From JAWUVP01 sp034112285 (GTDB taxonomy: Bacteria > Pseudomonadota > Gammaproteobacteria > JABDGN01): DNA of 22,564 nt. A program made the position numbers and the translations under genes. Positions within the stretch are counted from its first letter, which is position 1; every line of letters starts with the position of its first letter. The notes under the pieces were generated by a model, which saw nothing but the letters and a program-made list of their open reading frames with translations, was not told where the DNA came from and made no database searches. This document shows positions 14,862 through 22,564 of the stretch, piece by piece. The stretch spans positions 1-22,564 of the forward strand of contig JAWUVP010000023.1 of assembly GCA_034112285.1 (NCBI GenBank). Direction: 5' to 3'.

Positions 14862-15713
14862 TTATAGAGAAGCCTGCCTATCTCCACCCGTACGCAACGC
14901 TAACATACCCGCTGGGCGTATGGCCTCACTTCGCCTTTGAACAAAATAGGCTTGTTCCTCCATATTATAATAGAGCTCCCAGTCTAGCGGGTGTGGAGCC
15001 GCACGCGCCTCAAGCCCAGTTATAATAAAAATGGCTTCATTTCGCACAGCCGAATTATCCATAACGGCAATAACGTGATGAATTAATACTTGCAGTGAAA
15101 TATCAAACAAGGGAGCCTCTAGCAAAGCCTGCATGTTCTGCTGCTGAAGGTATGACAACATTTTTTGTAACATCAAAAATGTTTTTTTATCATCCGACAT
15201 ATCAAAATACAAAATAAATTTTAGCAAATAGATAAAAAATGGATCTTTGATACAATTTTTTTGAAAAATTTTCGACTTTAAAACATCGTCTACAACCTTC
15301 ATAAAAACTGAACTTTTTGGCAACTTTCGATATTTTATCGCTATGGTTTTGTGTAAACCAGCGGCATTAATTAAACTCATATCAAAAGCTATATGCCATG
15401 ACTGGTCCACAGTTTGTTCACCTTGAAAATAATCTTCTAGTCTTGCCATAACACGAGAAAACAAAATGCACGAATCAGCCATTGCCCTACTTACAACATA
15501 ATCTCCAAGATAAACTTGCAAAAAATTCATCTTCGCCTTGTGATCCTTAAGGTTAGCAGCCTGATGATTAAAAACATCAATAATAGAATTTAAGGTCTGC
15601 TTAAGATAAGCATCCGTAATTTTATTCGTTGCAAACAAGGGCAAAAACAGCTCTTCGAGCTGAGAGGCAACACGAAAATTGAATTTTTTATTCGACGTCA
15701 TTTTTTTACTCAT
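14862..15713 (-). CDS. Helical protein of unknown function
   Basis: The frame extends to a TTG at 15743, but the ATG at 15711-15713 is the better start: GGGTGGG lies about 9 nt upstream and a TATACT box overlaps the upstream codons. The product is 283 residues, starting MSKKMTSNKKFNF. It is rich in Leu, Phe, Met and Lys with many predicted amphipathic helices, no signal peptide and no clear transmembrane segment. I see no catalytic motif and no known family. The last 18 or so codons (RPAGMLALRTGG onward) run through a dispersed-repeat sequence (about 14895-14925), so the C-terminus may be repeat-derived. It converges on the Cys-rich membrane protein gene with an 84-base gap that holds no obvious terminator. 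Confidence 0.68.
   Translation of the reverse strand: MSKKMTSNKKFNFRVASQLEELFLPLFATNKITDAYLKQTLNSIIDVFNHQAANLKDHKAKMNFLQVYLGDYVVSRAMADSCILFSRVMARLEDYFQGEQTVDQSWHIAFDMSLINAAGLHKTIAIKYRKLPKSSVFMKVVDDVLKSKIFQKNCIKDPFFIYLLKFILYFDMSDDKKTFLMLQKMLSYLQQQNMQALLEAPLFDISLQVLIHHVIAVMDNSAVRNEAIFIITGLEARAAPHPLDWELYYNMEEQAYFVQRRSEAIRPAGMLALRTGGDRQASL
14895..14925. repeat. Dispersed GCCATACGC-type repeat inside a gene end
   Basis: The stretch contains CATACCCGCTGGGCGTATG, an imperfect palindrome related to 1782-1798 and 1949-1957, followed by GGC so that the minus strand reads GCCATACGCCC. It overlaps the 3' end of the 14862-15713 coding region. Confidence 0.4.
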
Positions 15714-15867
15714 TATTATTTTCCCACCCAGTATAGTTAACAAATGTAAAAATGCTCAGTAAAAATCAACTTTTTAACCCCTTTGAGCATAGAAGTTAAT
15801 TTTCCTCATTCTCTCGACAAAACCAATAATATTCATTACCCTAACCACTTTTTATGAGGAACACACC

Positions 15868-16233
15868 ATGTCAGACAGCACCAACCAAGTTGGCCAAATT
15901 TACGAACGCCCCTGGGGTACGTACCAAACCATTTCACAAGATGCTGGCTACCAAGCCAAACTCATTACCGTGAACCCTGCCGGCCAGCTTTCACTGCAAA
16001 AGCATTTTAAGCGTGCCGAACATTGGGTTGTGGTTGCCGGCGTGCCAACGGTCACGGTCGATGATTTAGTGCAAGAATACCAAGTGGGCGAACATATCTA
16101 CATTCCACTGGAAGCCGTGCATCGCCTTGAAAACTTTACAGGCAACCTGGTAAAAATTATTGAAGTGCAAGTGGGTGCTTACCTTGGCGAAGACGATATT
16201 GTGCGCTTGGAAGATATTTATAAGCGTGATTGA
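15868..16233 (+). CDS. Stand-alone cupin of the mannose-6-phosphate isomerase type II / ManC C-terminal family
   Basis: A 121-residue single-domain cupin. ERPWGTYQTI (13-22), the segment from QAKLITVNP to LSLQKHF, AEHWVVVAG, YIPLEAVHRLEN (78-89) and the end VGAYLGEDDIVRLEDIY match the C-terminal isomerase domain of bifunctional ManC/AlgA proteins, which interconverts fructose 6-phosphate and mannose 6-phosphate. No GDP-mannose pyrophosphorylase domain is attached. The metal-binding stretch usually reads HHHRAEH; here it reads H46-F-K48-R-A-E51-H52, so one usual His ligand is replaced by Lys. H85 of the second motif remains. The isomerase role is therefore probable but not certain. GAGGA (15856-15860) is a good ribosome site. 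The gene stands alone between two minus-strand genes. Confidence 0.88.
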   Translation: MSDSTNQVGQIYERPWGTYQTISQDAGYQAKLITVNPAGQLSLQKHFKRAEHWVVVAGVPTVTVDDLVQEYQVGEHIYIPLEAVHRLENFTGNLVKIIEVQVGAYLGEDDIVRLEDIYKRD

Positions 16234-16323
16234 AGCTTTCGGCACAAATACTAATATTTATTATTTTGGTTTTAATTTTTCGCCACAATAAAACTTCTTT
16301 TTATTCAATGAGTTAGAGCCTTC

Positions 16324-16358
16324 CTGTAACATTGAGGATTTAACCCCCAATGTTACAG
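16324..16358. repeat. Strong inverted repeat between convergent genes
   Basis: CTGTAACATTG (16324-16334) and CAATGTTACAG (16348-16358) form a perfect 11-bp stem with a 13-nt loop that can add GG/CC pairs. There is no T-run on either strand, so it is not a classic intrinsic terminator. A smaller perfect hairpin, GAGCTG-GGG-CAGCTC, follows at 16435-16449. Both lie in the 249-base gap between the cupin and the minus-strand operon end. Confidence 0.6.
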
Positions 16359-16482
16359 ACTTTGCAATGCTAACGGCCACACTCTATAGTCGGCAGTGGA
16401 TGACTACAGTATTGAAAACGAATAGCCACCGCCAGAGCTGGGGCAGCTCATCCTAGAACAAGAACCCACTCTACATTTTTAG

Positions 16483-18216
16483 TTACCTTCTGCGCAAGCC
16501 GCGTCTTTGTTGTTTCGTTTTTCTGTGTGCTTTTTTCGCGTCTCTACGCATCTGGCTCGGATCTTTCTTGACCGTTCCGCTCAAGCTAGAATTAGTCACA
16601 TTCTGCAAGGTATCAACCAACACGAGTAAATCTGTGCGTTCATCCGCAAGTAAGGCACCGATCACCGAGTTAGAATTAGTGCAAGCCTCCCAAATAGTGG
16701 TAAAAACGTTTTTAACCAGCCCCGCGCCGCAAGCACTTGATAATGCAGCAATCGTCGTAATAGGATTAGTGGGTAAATCATAATTATGCTCAATAATCCC
16801 TGCCAGCGTATCCCAGTGAGTTGCTGTTTCACAGGCACTGGTTAACGAGCAGTTAGCGCTAGCCGGTGGAGTTGGCGGTAACGTGTGAGGCGGTGTTGGG
16901 TGATGCGACGTTGGTGGCAAGGTTCGGTTATGTGGCGGCGTTGGATGTGCAGAAGTAGGATGGTGCGACGTGGGTTGCAAAGTCGGTGCTGGCGTTGGTT
17001 GGTGTCCTCCCTTTGACGATCTCTGCTGACCCTGCATCATAGCGGGCAGTGCATAAAGAAAAAATAAATACGCCAATGCCATCAATACCAATAAACTTTG
17101 CACCATACGGTAACGCTGTGTACAGAAAAATAGACTGTACCAAGATTTATCATCATCACACATTGTGTATTCAATACCGCGTACGGTGAGATGCTGCATA
17201 GACCATAGTAAAGGCGACTTTACTATCAAATGATAGTTACCTCCAGCTTCAAGCTTTCCTCGCACTATTTTCAGGTTACCCTTTACTTCTTCAAGTATCG
17301 TGTATAACTTTGGATAGGTACGGGCCCCCATCCAAGGTAGCCAACCTTGATCGGCACCAAAATGGCGACGCAAACTCACTCCGGGTGGTTTAGAGTCAAC
17401 GACCTGTAGATAGGTTGGCGATAAGATTTTCAACAGGTGATGGAACAGGGAATCTTTATTTGGCCCATAGATGCTCAGATCACGCTGCTGCTTATCGTAA
17501 GTATTGAGACCACCACGTAATATGTCCACAATGTCGTCAATATTTTCTAACTTTTTAAATACAGCACCGGCATCATCCTCTTCCACATGCAAGCTTTGTG
17601 GTCGTCTCGTCTCAACATAGGATCTTCTTGCCGCTGGCGTATTCAGTCCATCACCTCCACCAATCGTATTATACTGGTTAACAGGACTCTGTGGCGTCTT
17701 TACTTCCTGAGCTGGATCAAAATCACGCGTTACAAATTTTGCACCTAATCTTGGACCACAGGTGTGGCAATAATAAAAAATAGGAGCTTCTCTATCATCA
17801 GTATGATGATAATACACATCAGTATGTTTAAAATTATCACGTAAATACACCCACAACCAATCAAGAGAACGCTTGGCTGCTGTGCGTTTAATTTGTTGAT
17901 GAGGTTGTTGTAGAGGTGATGAAGCCTTTACCGGTGACAACGCAGCTCCCTCTCTTCCTGCGGCCTCTCGTACCATTTTTAGAACTCTCAACTTCAGTTG
18001 CTGCTGAGGTGATGAAGCCGTTACCGGTGACAACGCAGCTCCCTCTCTTCCTACGGCCTCTTGTGTCATTTCTAGAGCTTTCAACTGCAAATGGGGCGTT
18101 ACCTCTAACCCACAAACTGCACATTTATGCCCAATGTCAATGTCACGGATGTGAAGATAATAATCATCATCTAGTTTGTAGCCCTCTTCGTCAGAAGAAG
18201 CTGGTGTACTCTCCAT
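16483..18216 (-). CDS. Zinc-knuckle membrane protein with Pro/His/Thr stalk, unknown function
   Basis: A 577-residue protein I do not recognise. Seen in order: an acidic N-terminus; two CxxC knuckles (C32/C35 and C150/C153) that could form one split zinc ribbon; a 31-residue unit repeated in tandem at 43-73 and 74-104 (shared core GREGAALSPV); a soluble region to about 365; one transmembrane segment at 371-394; a low-complexity Pro/His/Thr stretch at 405-452 with PTSHHPT and TPPH repeats; a region with several Cys (456, 462, 496, 512); and a very basic C-terminal tail (about 550-577, ending RRGLRRR). There is no N-terminal signal peptide. It starts 14 bases after the surface-protein stop, with AAGAG as ribosome site, so the two form an operon. 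A host-exposed or signalling role is inference. Confidence 0.75.
   Translation of the reverse strand: MESTPASSDEEGYKLDDDYYLHIRDIDIGHKCAVCGLEVTPHLQLKALEMTQEAVGREGAALSPVTASSPQQQLKLRVLKMVREAAGREGAALSPVKASSPLQQPHQQIKRTAAKRSLDWLWVYLRDNFKHTDVYYHHTDDREAPIFYYCHTCGPRLGAKFVTRDFDPAQEVKTPQSPVNQYNTIGGGDGLNTPAARRSYVETRRPQSLHVEEDDAGAVFKKLENIDDIVDILRGGLNTYDKQQRDLSIYGPNKDSLFHHLLKILSPTYLQVVDSKPPGVSLRRHFGADQGWLPWMGARTYPKLYTILEEVKGNLKIVRGKLEAGGNYHLIVKSPLLWSMQHLTVRGIEYTMCDDDKSWYSLFFCTQRYRMVQSLLVLMALAYLFFLYALPAMMQGQQRSSKGGHQPTPAPTLQPTSHHPTSAHPTPPHNRTLPPTSHHPTPPHTLPPTPPASANCSLTSACETATHWDTLAGIIEHNYDLPTNPITTIAALSSACGAGLVKNVFTTIWEACTNSNSVIGALLADERTDLLVLVDTLQNVTNSSLSGTVKKDPSQMRRDAKKAHRKTKQQRRGLRRR
17905..18090. repeat. 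93-bp in-frame tandem duplication
   Basis: Two adjacent 93-bp units (17998-18090 and 17905-17997) encode the two 31-residue copies in the zinc-knuckle protein. The shared DNA around GGTGACAACGCAGCTCCCTC is nearly identical, so the duplication is fairly recent. Confidence 0.8.
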
Positions 18217-18230
18217 AATTCACTCTTATT

Positions 18231-20261
18231 TTAAGGTGCCGGACTAAAGTCAACTTTTCCATCATGACGTACCGACATATTATTATTAGCTGCAGCAAGC
18301 CCTTGCTGGCCTTGATTAACATTAACTGTAATTTGATCGTCAGGATCAATTCCGGCGAGTAACTGAAAACCGTAGTTATCATTACCCGCTGCAAAACTGG
18401 CTTGATTGTTTGCCACGCCATTAAGAATAATCGCGCCATCGGCAAGCGTATACCCGGCAGTAAAACTATAAGCAACATTATTATTACCGGTGCCATAACT
18501 CACAGCATTGTTATTAAACGCATTTAACGTTAACACACCCTTGCCTGTTACACTTGAAACAGTGACGTTGACGCCATAGTTTTTATCGCCATCACCAAAG
18601 CTAATGGTGTTGTTTTGCAAACTTGATAAGGTCATGGTTGCCTGTATGCCATCCAGATCTCTAAGCGATGCCGCCACCCCTGTATTTTGCGTGCCATCGC
18701 CAAAACTGATGCTGTTATTATCTATTTTATCCACTAGAAAGCTGCGATTGCCCCCGGCAAAATCCGAGCTTAATTCTATCCCATTATTATTACCACCCGC
18801 ACCAAAACTAATGTGGTTATCACTAATATTGAAATGGCTGGTACCCGAGTTAAGCGACACAGATACGGCATTTTGATTACTCAATGCTGGCAGCGCAAAC
18901 GTATTATTCGTAAAAATTAAATTGTTATCGATGCTCGCATCGGCAACTTGAAGCTTAATGCCCGCGTTGGCCGTCACATTATTAACCGTTAGTTTGCCAT
19001 ATCCAGATGACTTAATAAGATCATTCACAATCACATGTTGGCCGCCATCCGCATTAAGTGAAATATTTTCAATGTGATTATTGTGCGCAACTTGAATTAA
19101 ATCTTGCCCCGTCACGGCGGTGAGTTGGCCGTTATTGCCCAAATCTAAGCTGACGCCATTGCTTAAGGTATACGCCCCGCCGGTTAATACTTGGTTATCA
19201 TTCAGCTTGATGGTACCAAGATTATCAAGGCTACCCCGCACAGCAATCACACCGGCATTGTTATTAACAGCATTATCTAAATCACTGGCGGTGTCGGCAT
19301 ATCCAATGGTTAAAGGTGAGCCATCAGCATTAGTATAAACACTGGCCGAGGCAGTATCGTTGGGGCGAAACATAATCTCAGGGTTTTGCGGCGCTTCTAC
19401 TTGCATATACTGGCGCAAGCCTGATAAAGCTTGCTGCTTGCCCAGCGTAAATGAAAAAGTAATGCCGGCATACCAATTATTGCGATGCACCCTATCGTCT
19501 TGAAATAAGGCATTAAAAGTAATTTTGCTAGGAAAACTCGAATGTTGATAACGGTCGAAGGCATTATAGAAATCAAACATAAATTGCACCCGCGGCCCTG
19601 CCACGGTGCGCACATCACTGGCAGAATATCGATATCCCCCCACATATAAACGTGCATTAAAGGCGTTCCAAAACGTATAGCCAATGTTTGCGTCCACGCC
19701 CTGCAAAGCTTTTTCCATACCTTGCGTGGTCATGACATTATAAAAGCCAAACGCATCATTAGCAGGCTTAACCTGCCAACTATCATAAGACGTTTCACGC
19801 TTGGCTTTGCTGATGGGTAAATAAATATTGCCATAGGCGTGCCAATCGATGGTGCGAAATTCTGCGCCGGCACTCACTTGTTGGAAGGTGTGGTTTAAAT
19901 CACTTCTTTGTTGGCTGTAACCCGTGTGCAAGCCAAATAGTTGAGAATTTTCAGGATTCAACCAACGATAACCTACATTAGCGCCTAAATTTTGAACACC
20001 GTGAAATTCATTGCGAAGATTAAACTGTAAATACCCCACTTTATCGACATGTTGCCACAGCGGCAGCCACAAAATGGTTTGGTTGAATGAGTTTCCCGGC
20101 GTTTGGGCAAAAGTACTGTTTATTAATTGCGCACGATAAGGTTTTCCATTGGCCATAGATTCAGCGGCACTCACCTCTGCCTGCCCACTAAACGAGAAAC
20201 AACCTAATAAAAATCCTATTGTTGTCGAGCTCAATCGCGCAACATTCTTGAATAAAGACAT
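18231..20261 (-). CDS. Inverse-autotransporter-like (invasin/intimin-type) surface protein with beta-helical repeats
   Basis: A 676-residue exported protein. Residues 1-28 are a signal peptide (cleavage near GQA). Residues about 50-280 look like the inverse autotransporter beta-barrel of invasin/intimin proteins: NVGYRWLNPENSQLFGLHTGYS, GAEFRTIDWHAYGNIYLPIS, then repeated aromatic strands ending near WYAGITFSFTLGKQ. The rest is a passenger rich in Asn, Gly and Ser. From about 500 it contains five related units of about 34-36 residues, each opening with a version of NNxISFGxGxxNxGV, as expected of a parallel beta-helix. The typical Ig-like domains, LysM and C-type lectin ends of intimin are absent. 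It would be displayed on the cell surface, possibly as an adhesin. AGGGT precedes the ATG. It heads an operon with the 16483-18216 gene. Confidence 0.83.
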   Translation of the reverse strand: MSLFKNVARLSSTTIGFLLGCFSFSGQAEVSAAESMANGKPYRAQLINSTFAQTPGNSFNQTILWLPLWQHVDKVGYLQFNLRNEFHGVQNLGANVGYRWLNPENSQLFGLHTGYSQQRSDLNHTFQQVSAGAEFRTIDWHAYGNIYLPISKAKRETSYDSWQVKPANDAFGFYNVMTTQGMEKALQGVDANIGYTFWNAFNARLYVGGYRYSASDVRTVAGPRVQFMFDFYNAFDRYQHSSFPSKITFNALFQDDRVHRNNWYAGITFSFTLGKQQALSGLRQYMQVEAPQNPEIMFRPNDTASASVYTNADGSPLTIGYADTASDLDNAVNNNAGVIAVRGSLDNLGTIKLNDNQVLTGGAYTLSNGVSLDLGNNGQLTAVTGQDLIQVAHNNHIENISLNADGGQHVIVNDLIKSSGYGKLTVNNVTANAGIKLQVADASIDNNLIFTNNTFALPALSNQNAVSVSLNSGTSHFNISDNHISFGAGGNNNGIELSSDFAGGNRSFLVDKIDNNSISFGDGTQNTGVAASLRDLDGIQATMTLSSLQNNTISFGDGDKNYGVNVTVSSVTGKGVLTLNAFNNNAVSYGTGNNNVAYSFTAGYTLADGAIILNGVANNQASFAAGNDNYGFQLLAGIDPDDQITVNVNQGQQGLAAANNNMSVRHDGKVDFSPAP

Positions 20262-20446
20262 TTTGGTATGACCCTGTATATAAATTCAATAAGCCAATGG
20301 TACCAGACGAGTATTAAGGGAAAATTAAAGTTGACGCCAATCAGCGAAATAATTTTTTGATATAGTTGATCTTTTTTCTTAAACATCTGCTAGGATTACG
20401 CTTGAAAATAATAATTTCAACAAAAAAATATTACAAAGGAAAAATT
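20262..20446. promoter_or_regulatory. Divergent control region between surface operon and the 653-residue gene
   Basis: This 185-base AT-rich region separates two outward genes, so it should hold both promoters. I see TTGATC (20366-20371) with TAGGAT (20391-20396) at 19-nt spacing as a weak candidate for the plus strand, and TTGGCG with TAATAC on the minus strand as a weak candidate for the surface operon. No operator palindrome is evident. Confidence 0.3.
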
Positions 20447-22408
20447 ATGCCGGTTTTTAATACTAACTTTCCATTCAATTTTTTATTATCAATTCCTACC
20501 GATGGATATTTTAAATTCATATTGCTTATTGATGCTTACCATAACAACACCCTCAAAGATAAGTACTCTAAGCTGATACTGAATTATAACCTTGAAAAAT
20601 GTTACCTTGAACTAGAGGGAATATATAAAAAATATAGTGGTCAAACTAGCGCCTCTCAGTGGCAAATAGTATATATCTACTTTTTCACTGAGCTTAAACA
20701 ACAACTCCCTCATTCAAATAAAAAAGTTGCATATGATGCAACTTTGCCTTTAAATCTCTCAAAGAAAATCAAGAATAATCACCCTGAGTTTCTTGAAAAT
20801 TCTAAAACTATTCTTAAGCAAATGCAGCTTATTTTTCATATGATTTGTCAAAATCGCCAAGAATTTTTTAAAGAGTTAACAACCTATATTGATGCTCTCA
20901 ATACTTTTTTAGAAAAAAATGAAACATCTTTTTCTGCCACACAATCTAAACTCGAAAAATTATGTCCAGATTTTGAACCTGTTTTTTTCGAGGACATGCC
21001 TATACCTGGCGTAAACGGTGCGCCCCCAGCAACGGTATTTGCCGCTAGTGCTAAGCACCATGACTTAGCTGAAGAATTGAGAGATTTCAGGACAGACTCG
21101 CACCGTGGAAAAGTAGAAGCACAGATACTAGATGTTGATCTACTTATAGAACAATACGGTATGGCAGATATTAAATTACAAGAATCACTTCGTGCTGATA
21201 TACGCATAAAACACGGAGTGCTTAACTTTTTAAGAACCCGGCCAAATTCACGTATAGAACTTACTGAAGATTTCACATTCCTGGTTCGTACAGAAAATGA
21301 CACCATGAAAATCGACCAGCAACAACTCGAATGGTTAAATAACGTTGCTGAGATTAGCTATGTTGAAACGGGCTTAATAACTAAACTTAATGAGCTCAAA
21401 AACTTACTCGAGACTGATCCCGCTGATAAGCCGTATAAAATAATTCATGGCTTAGTACCTGTAGAGCTTATACCCTTTTTTGAACAATTAATGACTGAAG
21501 TCTTTAAAAAATTTAGGGGTAACCTAGAATATCTCAAGAGTAAATCCCTGCGTGCTGCCGAGCTGCCTGCCTGCCTATCATTTAGCAACAGCATGTCAAG
21601 CTATACACATATTACATCTGCAATTGAGTATGCCGGATGTAATAAAACATTAAGTTGGCTTAACTTGCTAATACAATTTCGTCATATTAGGGTAAGTCTA
21701 ATATCATGCTTAAAAGATTTTGTTATGCAAACACGTAATGCACTAAAAGAAATCATTCAGACCCGTGATGATAGCCCAATGGCTGTCGCTTCAGGTGAAG
21801 ACAGGTCGATATATAATTACATGGATAATGAATGGTTATTATCTTGGTTTGATAAGCTTTATTTCACTGGAGAGCCCAAGTGTTTTAAAGGTCAAGGCCG
21901 TGAAGCACCAACACCTGCAAAGAGGAAAGGAATACAACAGGAGGTTCTGTCTGTCGTTAAACATTTAGAAAATATTAAGAAGACCGTAATCATCTTAGAG
22001 CAAAACCCCATCCCACATTTTACTGCAAAAACCCCGGGTGAACACGAAAAAAACTATCAACATTTATCCAGAGTTACCCAAGGCATTAAATCTGCCTACG
22101 TTGAAAGAATCGCGGATCAAATTAGAAGAAATTTAGATTTTAAAGAGTTAAAGCGCGATCATAAAATCACCCCTATATTTAAAGAACTGATAACTACGCT
22201 GAATGCGAAAGCGGGCATTCCAGCCGCAATGCAAAAATTAAGCTCTGCACCCTTTTCTAGGGTGCAGTCAGAAAAAAATGAATTTGTCAAAGTATGCAAA
22301 GAATATTCTGACATTTCAGGAGAATTTGCCAGCGAGGTGATGAGGGACACCCTAATGCTTGGTGCAATGGCGAAACGTTATTTACCAAAGTTAGCTCCCA
22401 CTGTATAG
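20447..22408 (+). CDS. Large soluble protein of unknown function
   Basis: The frame is open from a TTG at 20366, but the ATG at 20447 is preceded by AAAGGA (20435-20440) and is the likely start, giving 653 residues beginning MPVFNTNFPFNFLL. It has no signal peptide beyond a mildly hydrophobic start and no convincing membrane segment. The body is rich in Lys, Leu, Glu and Ile with many likely amphipathic helices and coiled-coil-like parts (for example the region around NEFVKVCKEYSDISGEF). The N-terminal third is poorer in charged motifs. A Lys/Pro-rich link lies near 480-490 (GREAPTPAKRKG). I recognise no family or catalytic motif. It is transcribed divergently from the surface operon and may belong to the same module; that is inference from position only. 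Confidence 0.72.
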   Translation: MPVFNTNFPFNFLLSIPTDGYFKFILLIDAYHNNTLKDKYSKLILNYNLEKCYLELEGIYKKYSGQTSASQWQIVYIYFFTELKQQLPHSNKKVAYDATLPLNLSKKIKNNHPEFLENSKTILKQMQLIFHMICQNRQEFFKELTTYIDALNTFLEKNETSFSATQSKLEKLCPDFEPVFFEDMPIPGVNGAPPATVFAASAKHHDLAEELRDFRTDSHRGKVEAQILDVDLLIEQYGMADIKLQESLRADIRIKHGVLNFLRTRPNSRIELTEDFTFLVRTENDTMKIDQQQLEWLNNVAEISYVETGLITKLNELKNLLETDPADKPYKIIHGLVPVELIPFFEQLMTEVFKKFRGNLEYLKSKSLRAAELPACLSFSNSMSSYTHITSAIEYAGCNKTLSWLNLLIQFRHIRVSLISCLKDFVMQTRNALKEIIQTRDDSPMAVASGEDRSIYNYMDNEWLLSWFDKLYFTGEPKCFKGQGREAPTPAKRKGIQQEVLSVVKHLENIKKTVIILEQNPIPHFTAKTPGEHEKNYQHLSRVTQGIKSAYVERIADQIRRNLDFKELKRDHKITPIFKELITTLNAKAGIPAAMQKLSSAPFSRVQSEKNEFVKVCKEYSDISGEFASEVMRDTLMLGAMAKRYLPKLAPTV

Positions 22409-22443
22409 AGTTGCTTGATTAAGATAACATGAAGGGGCCAAAT

Positions 22444-22517
22444 CTGCAGGGCGTACGCGCTTTAAAAAAATGTACAAAATACAACTAGAAAAGTTTTAAA
22501 TCATTACCTTCCCTCCC
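22444..22517 (-). repeat. Inverted copy of the 1910-1949 repeat with a 34-nt interruption
   Basis: Read on the minus strand this is GGGAGGGAAGGTAATGATTT leading into AAA, then 34 extra nt, then GCGCGTACGCCCTGCAG. The extra piece is bounded by TTTAAA at 22461-22466 and 22495-22500. The copy at 1910-1949 has a single TTTAAA at this point. Confidence 0.65.
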
Positions 22518-22521
22518 GTGT

Positions 22522-22564
<43 letters not shown>

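Overview
The window reads as chromosomal DNA of a gammaproteobacterium. DsbB, Cca, the YihG-type acyltransferase, RsgA and Psd all align best, from memory, with E. coli-type proteins. The genome is moderately AT-rich. It carries many REP-like repeats and several large proteins of no recognisable family next to an invasin-like surface protein. That mix suggests a host-associated gammaproteobacterium, possibly of the Legionella/Coxiella kind, but this is inference and no taxonomic marker is present. The right end is a run of 42 G, almost certainly a contig-end sequencing artefact.

Layout. 1-430: cluster of REP-like hairpin units, several ending in T-runs. 523-1002: dsbB. 1003-1467: no gene, apart from a terminator hairpin serving the small secreted protein at 1468-1695 (-). 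1700-1990: dispersed repeats. 1988-4000 (-): two-gene operon, acyltransferase (yihG-like) then cca, with cca apparently starting at a TTG directly after the upstream stop. 4060-5061: rsgA. 5184-6560 and 6810-8183: tandem duplicated outer-membrane proteins, each with its own conserved promoter-like box and intrinsic terminator. 8348-9133 (-): short-chain dehydrogenase. 9349-11703 (-): DUF3800 protein, a broken small ORF just upstream of it, and an alpha/beta-hydrolase-fold protein whose nucleophile Ser is Gly. 11871-13605 (+): psd overlapping a ROK fructokinase. 13692-14777 (+): Cys-rich membrane protein. 14862-15713 (-): unknown helical protein. 15868-16233 (+): stand-alone ManC-type cupin. 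16483-20261 (-): two-gene operon of an inverse-autotransporter-like surface protein and a zinc-knuckle membrane protein. 20447-22408 (+): divergently transcribed 653-residue unknown protein. The end holds an inverted copy of a dispersed repeat, then poly-G.

How the genes fit together. The housekeeping part covers disulphide formation, tRNA CCA ends, phospholipid acylation and decarboxylation, and ribosome maturation. rsgA and psd are close neighbours in many gammaproteobacteria; here about 6.8 kb separates them, holding the duplicated outer-membrane proteins, the dehydrogenase, DUF3800 and the pseudo-hydrolase, which looks like an accessory insertion. DsbB could serve the conserved Cys pair of the two outer-membrane proteins. 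The most unusual block is 16483-22408: a beta-barrel anchored repeat protein, a co-transcribed zinc-knuckle/membrane/Pro-His-rich protein, and a divergent large soluble protein. It could be an uncharacterised surface or host-interaction module.
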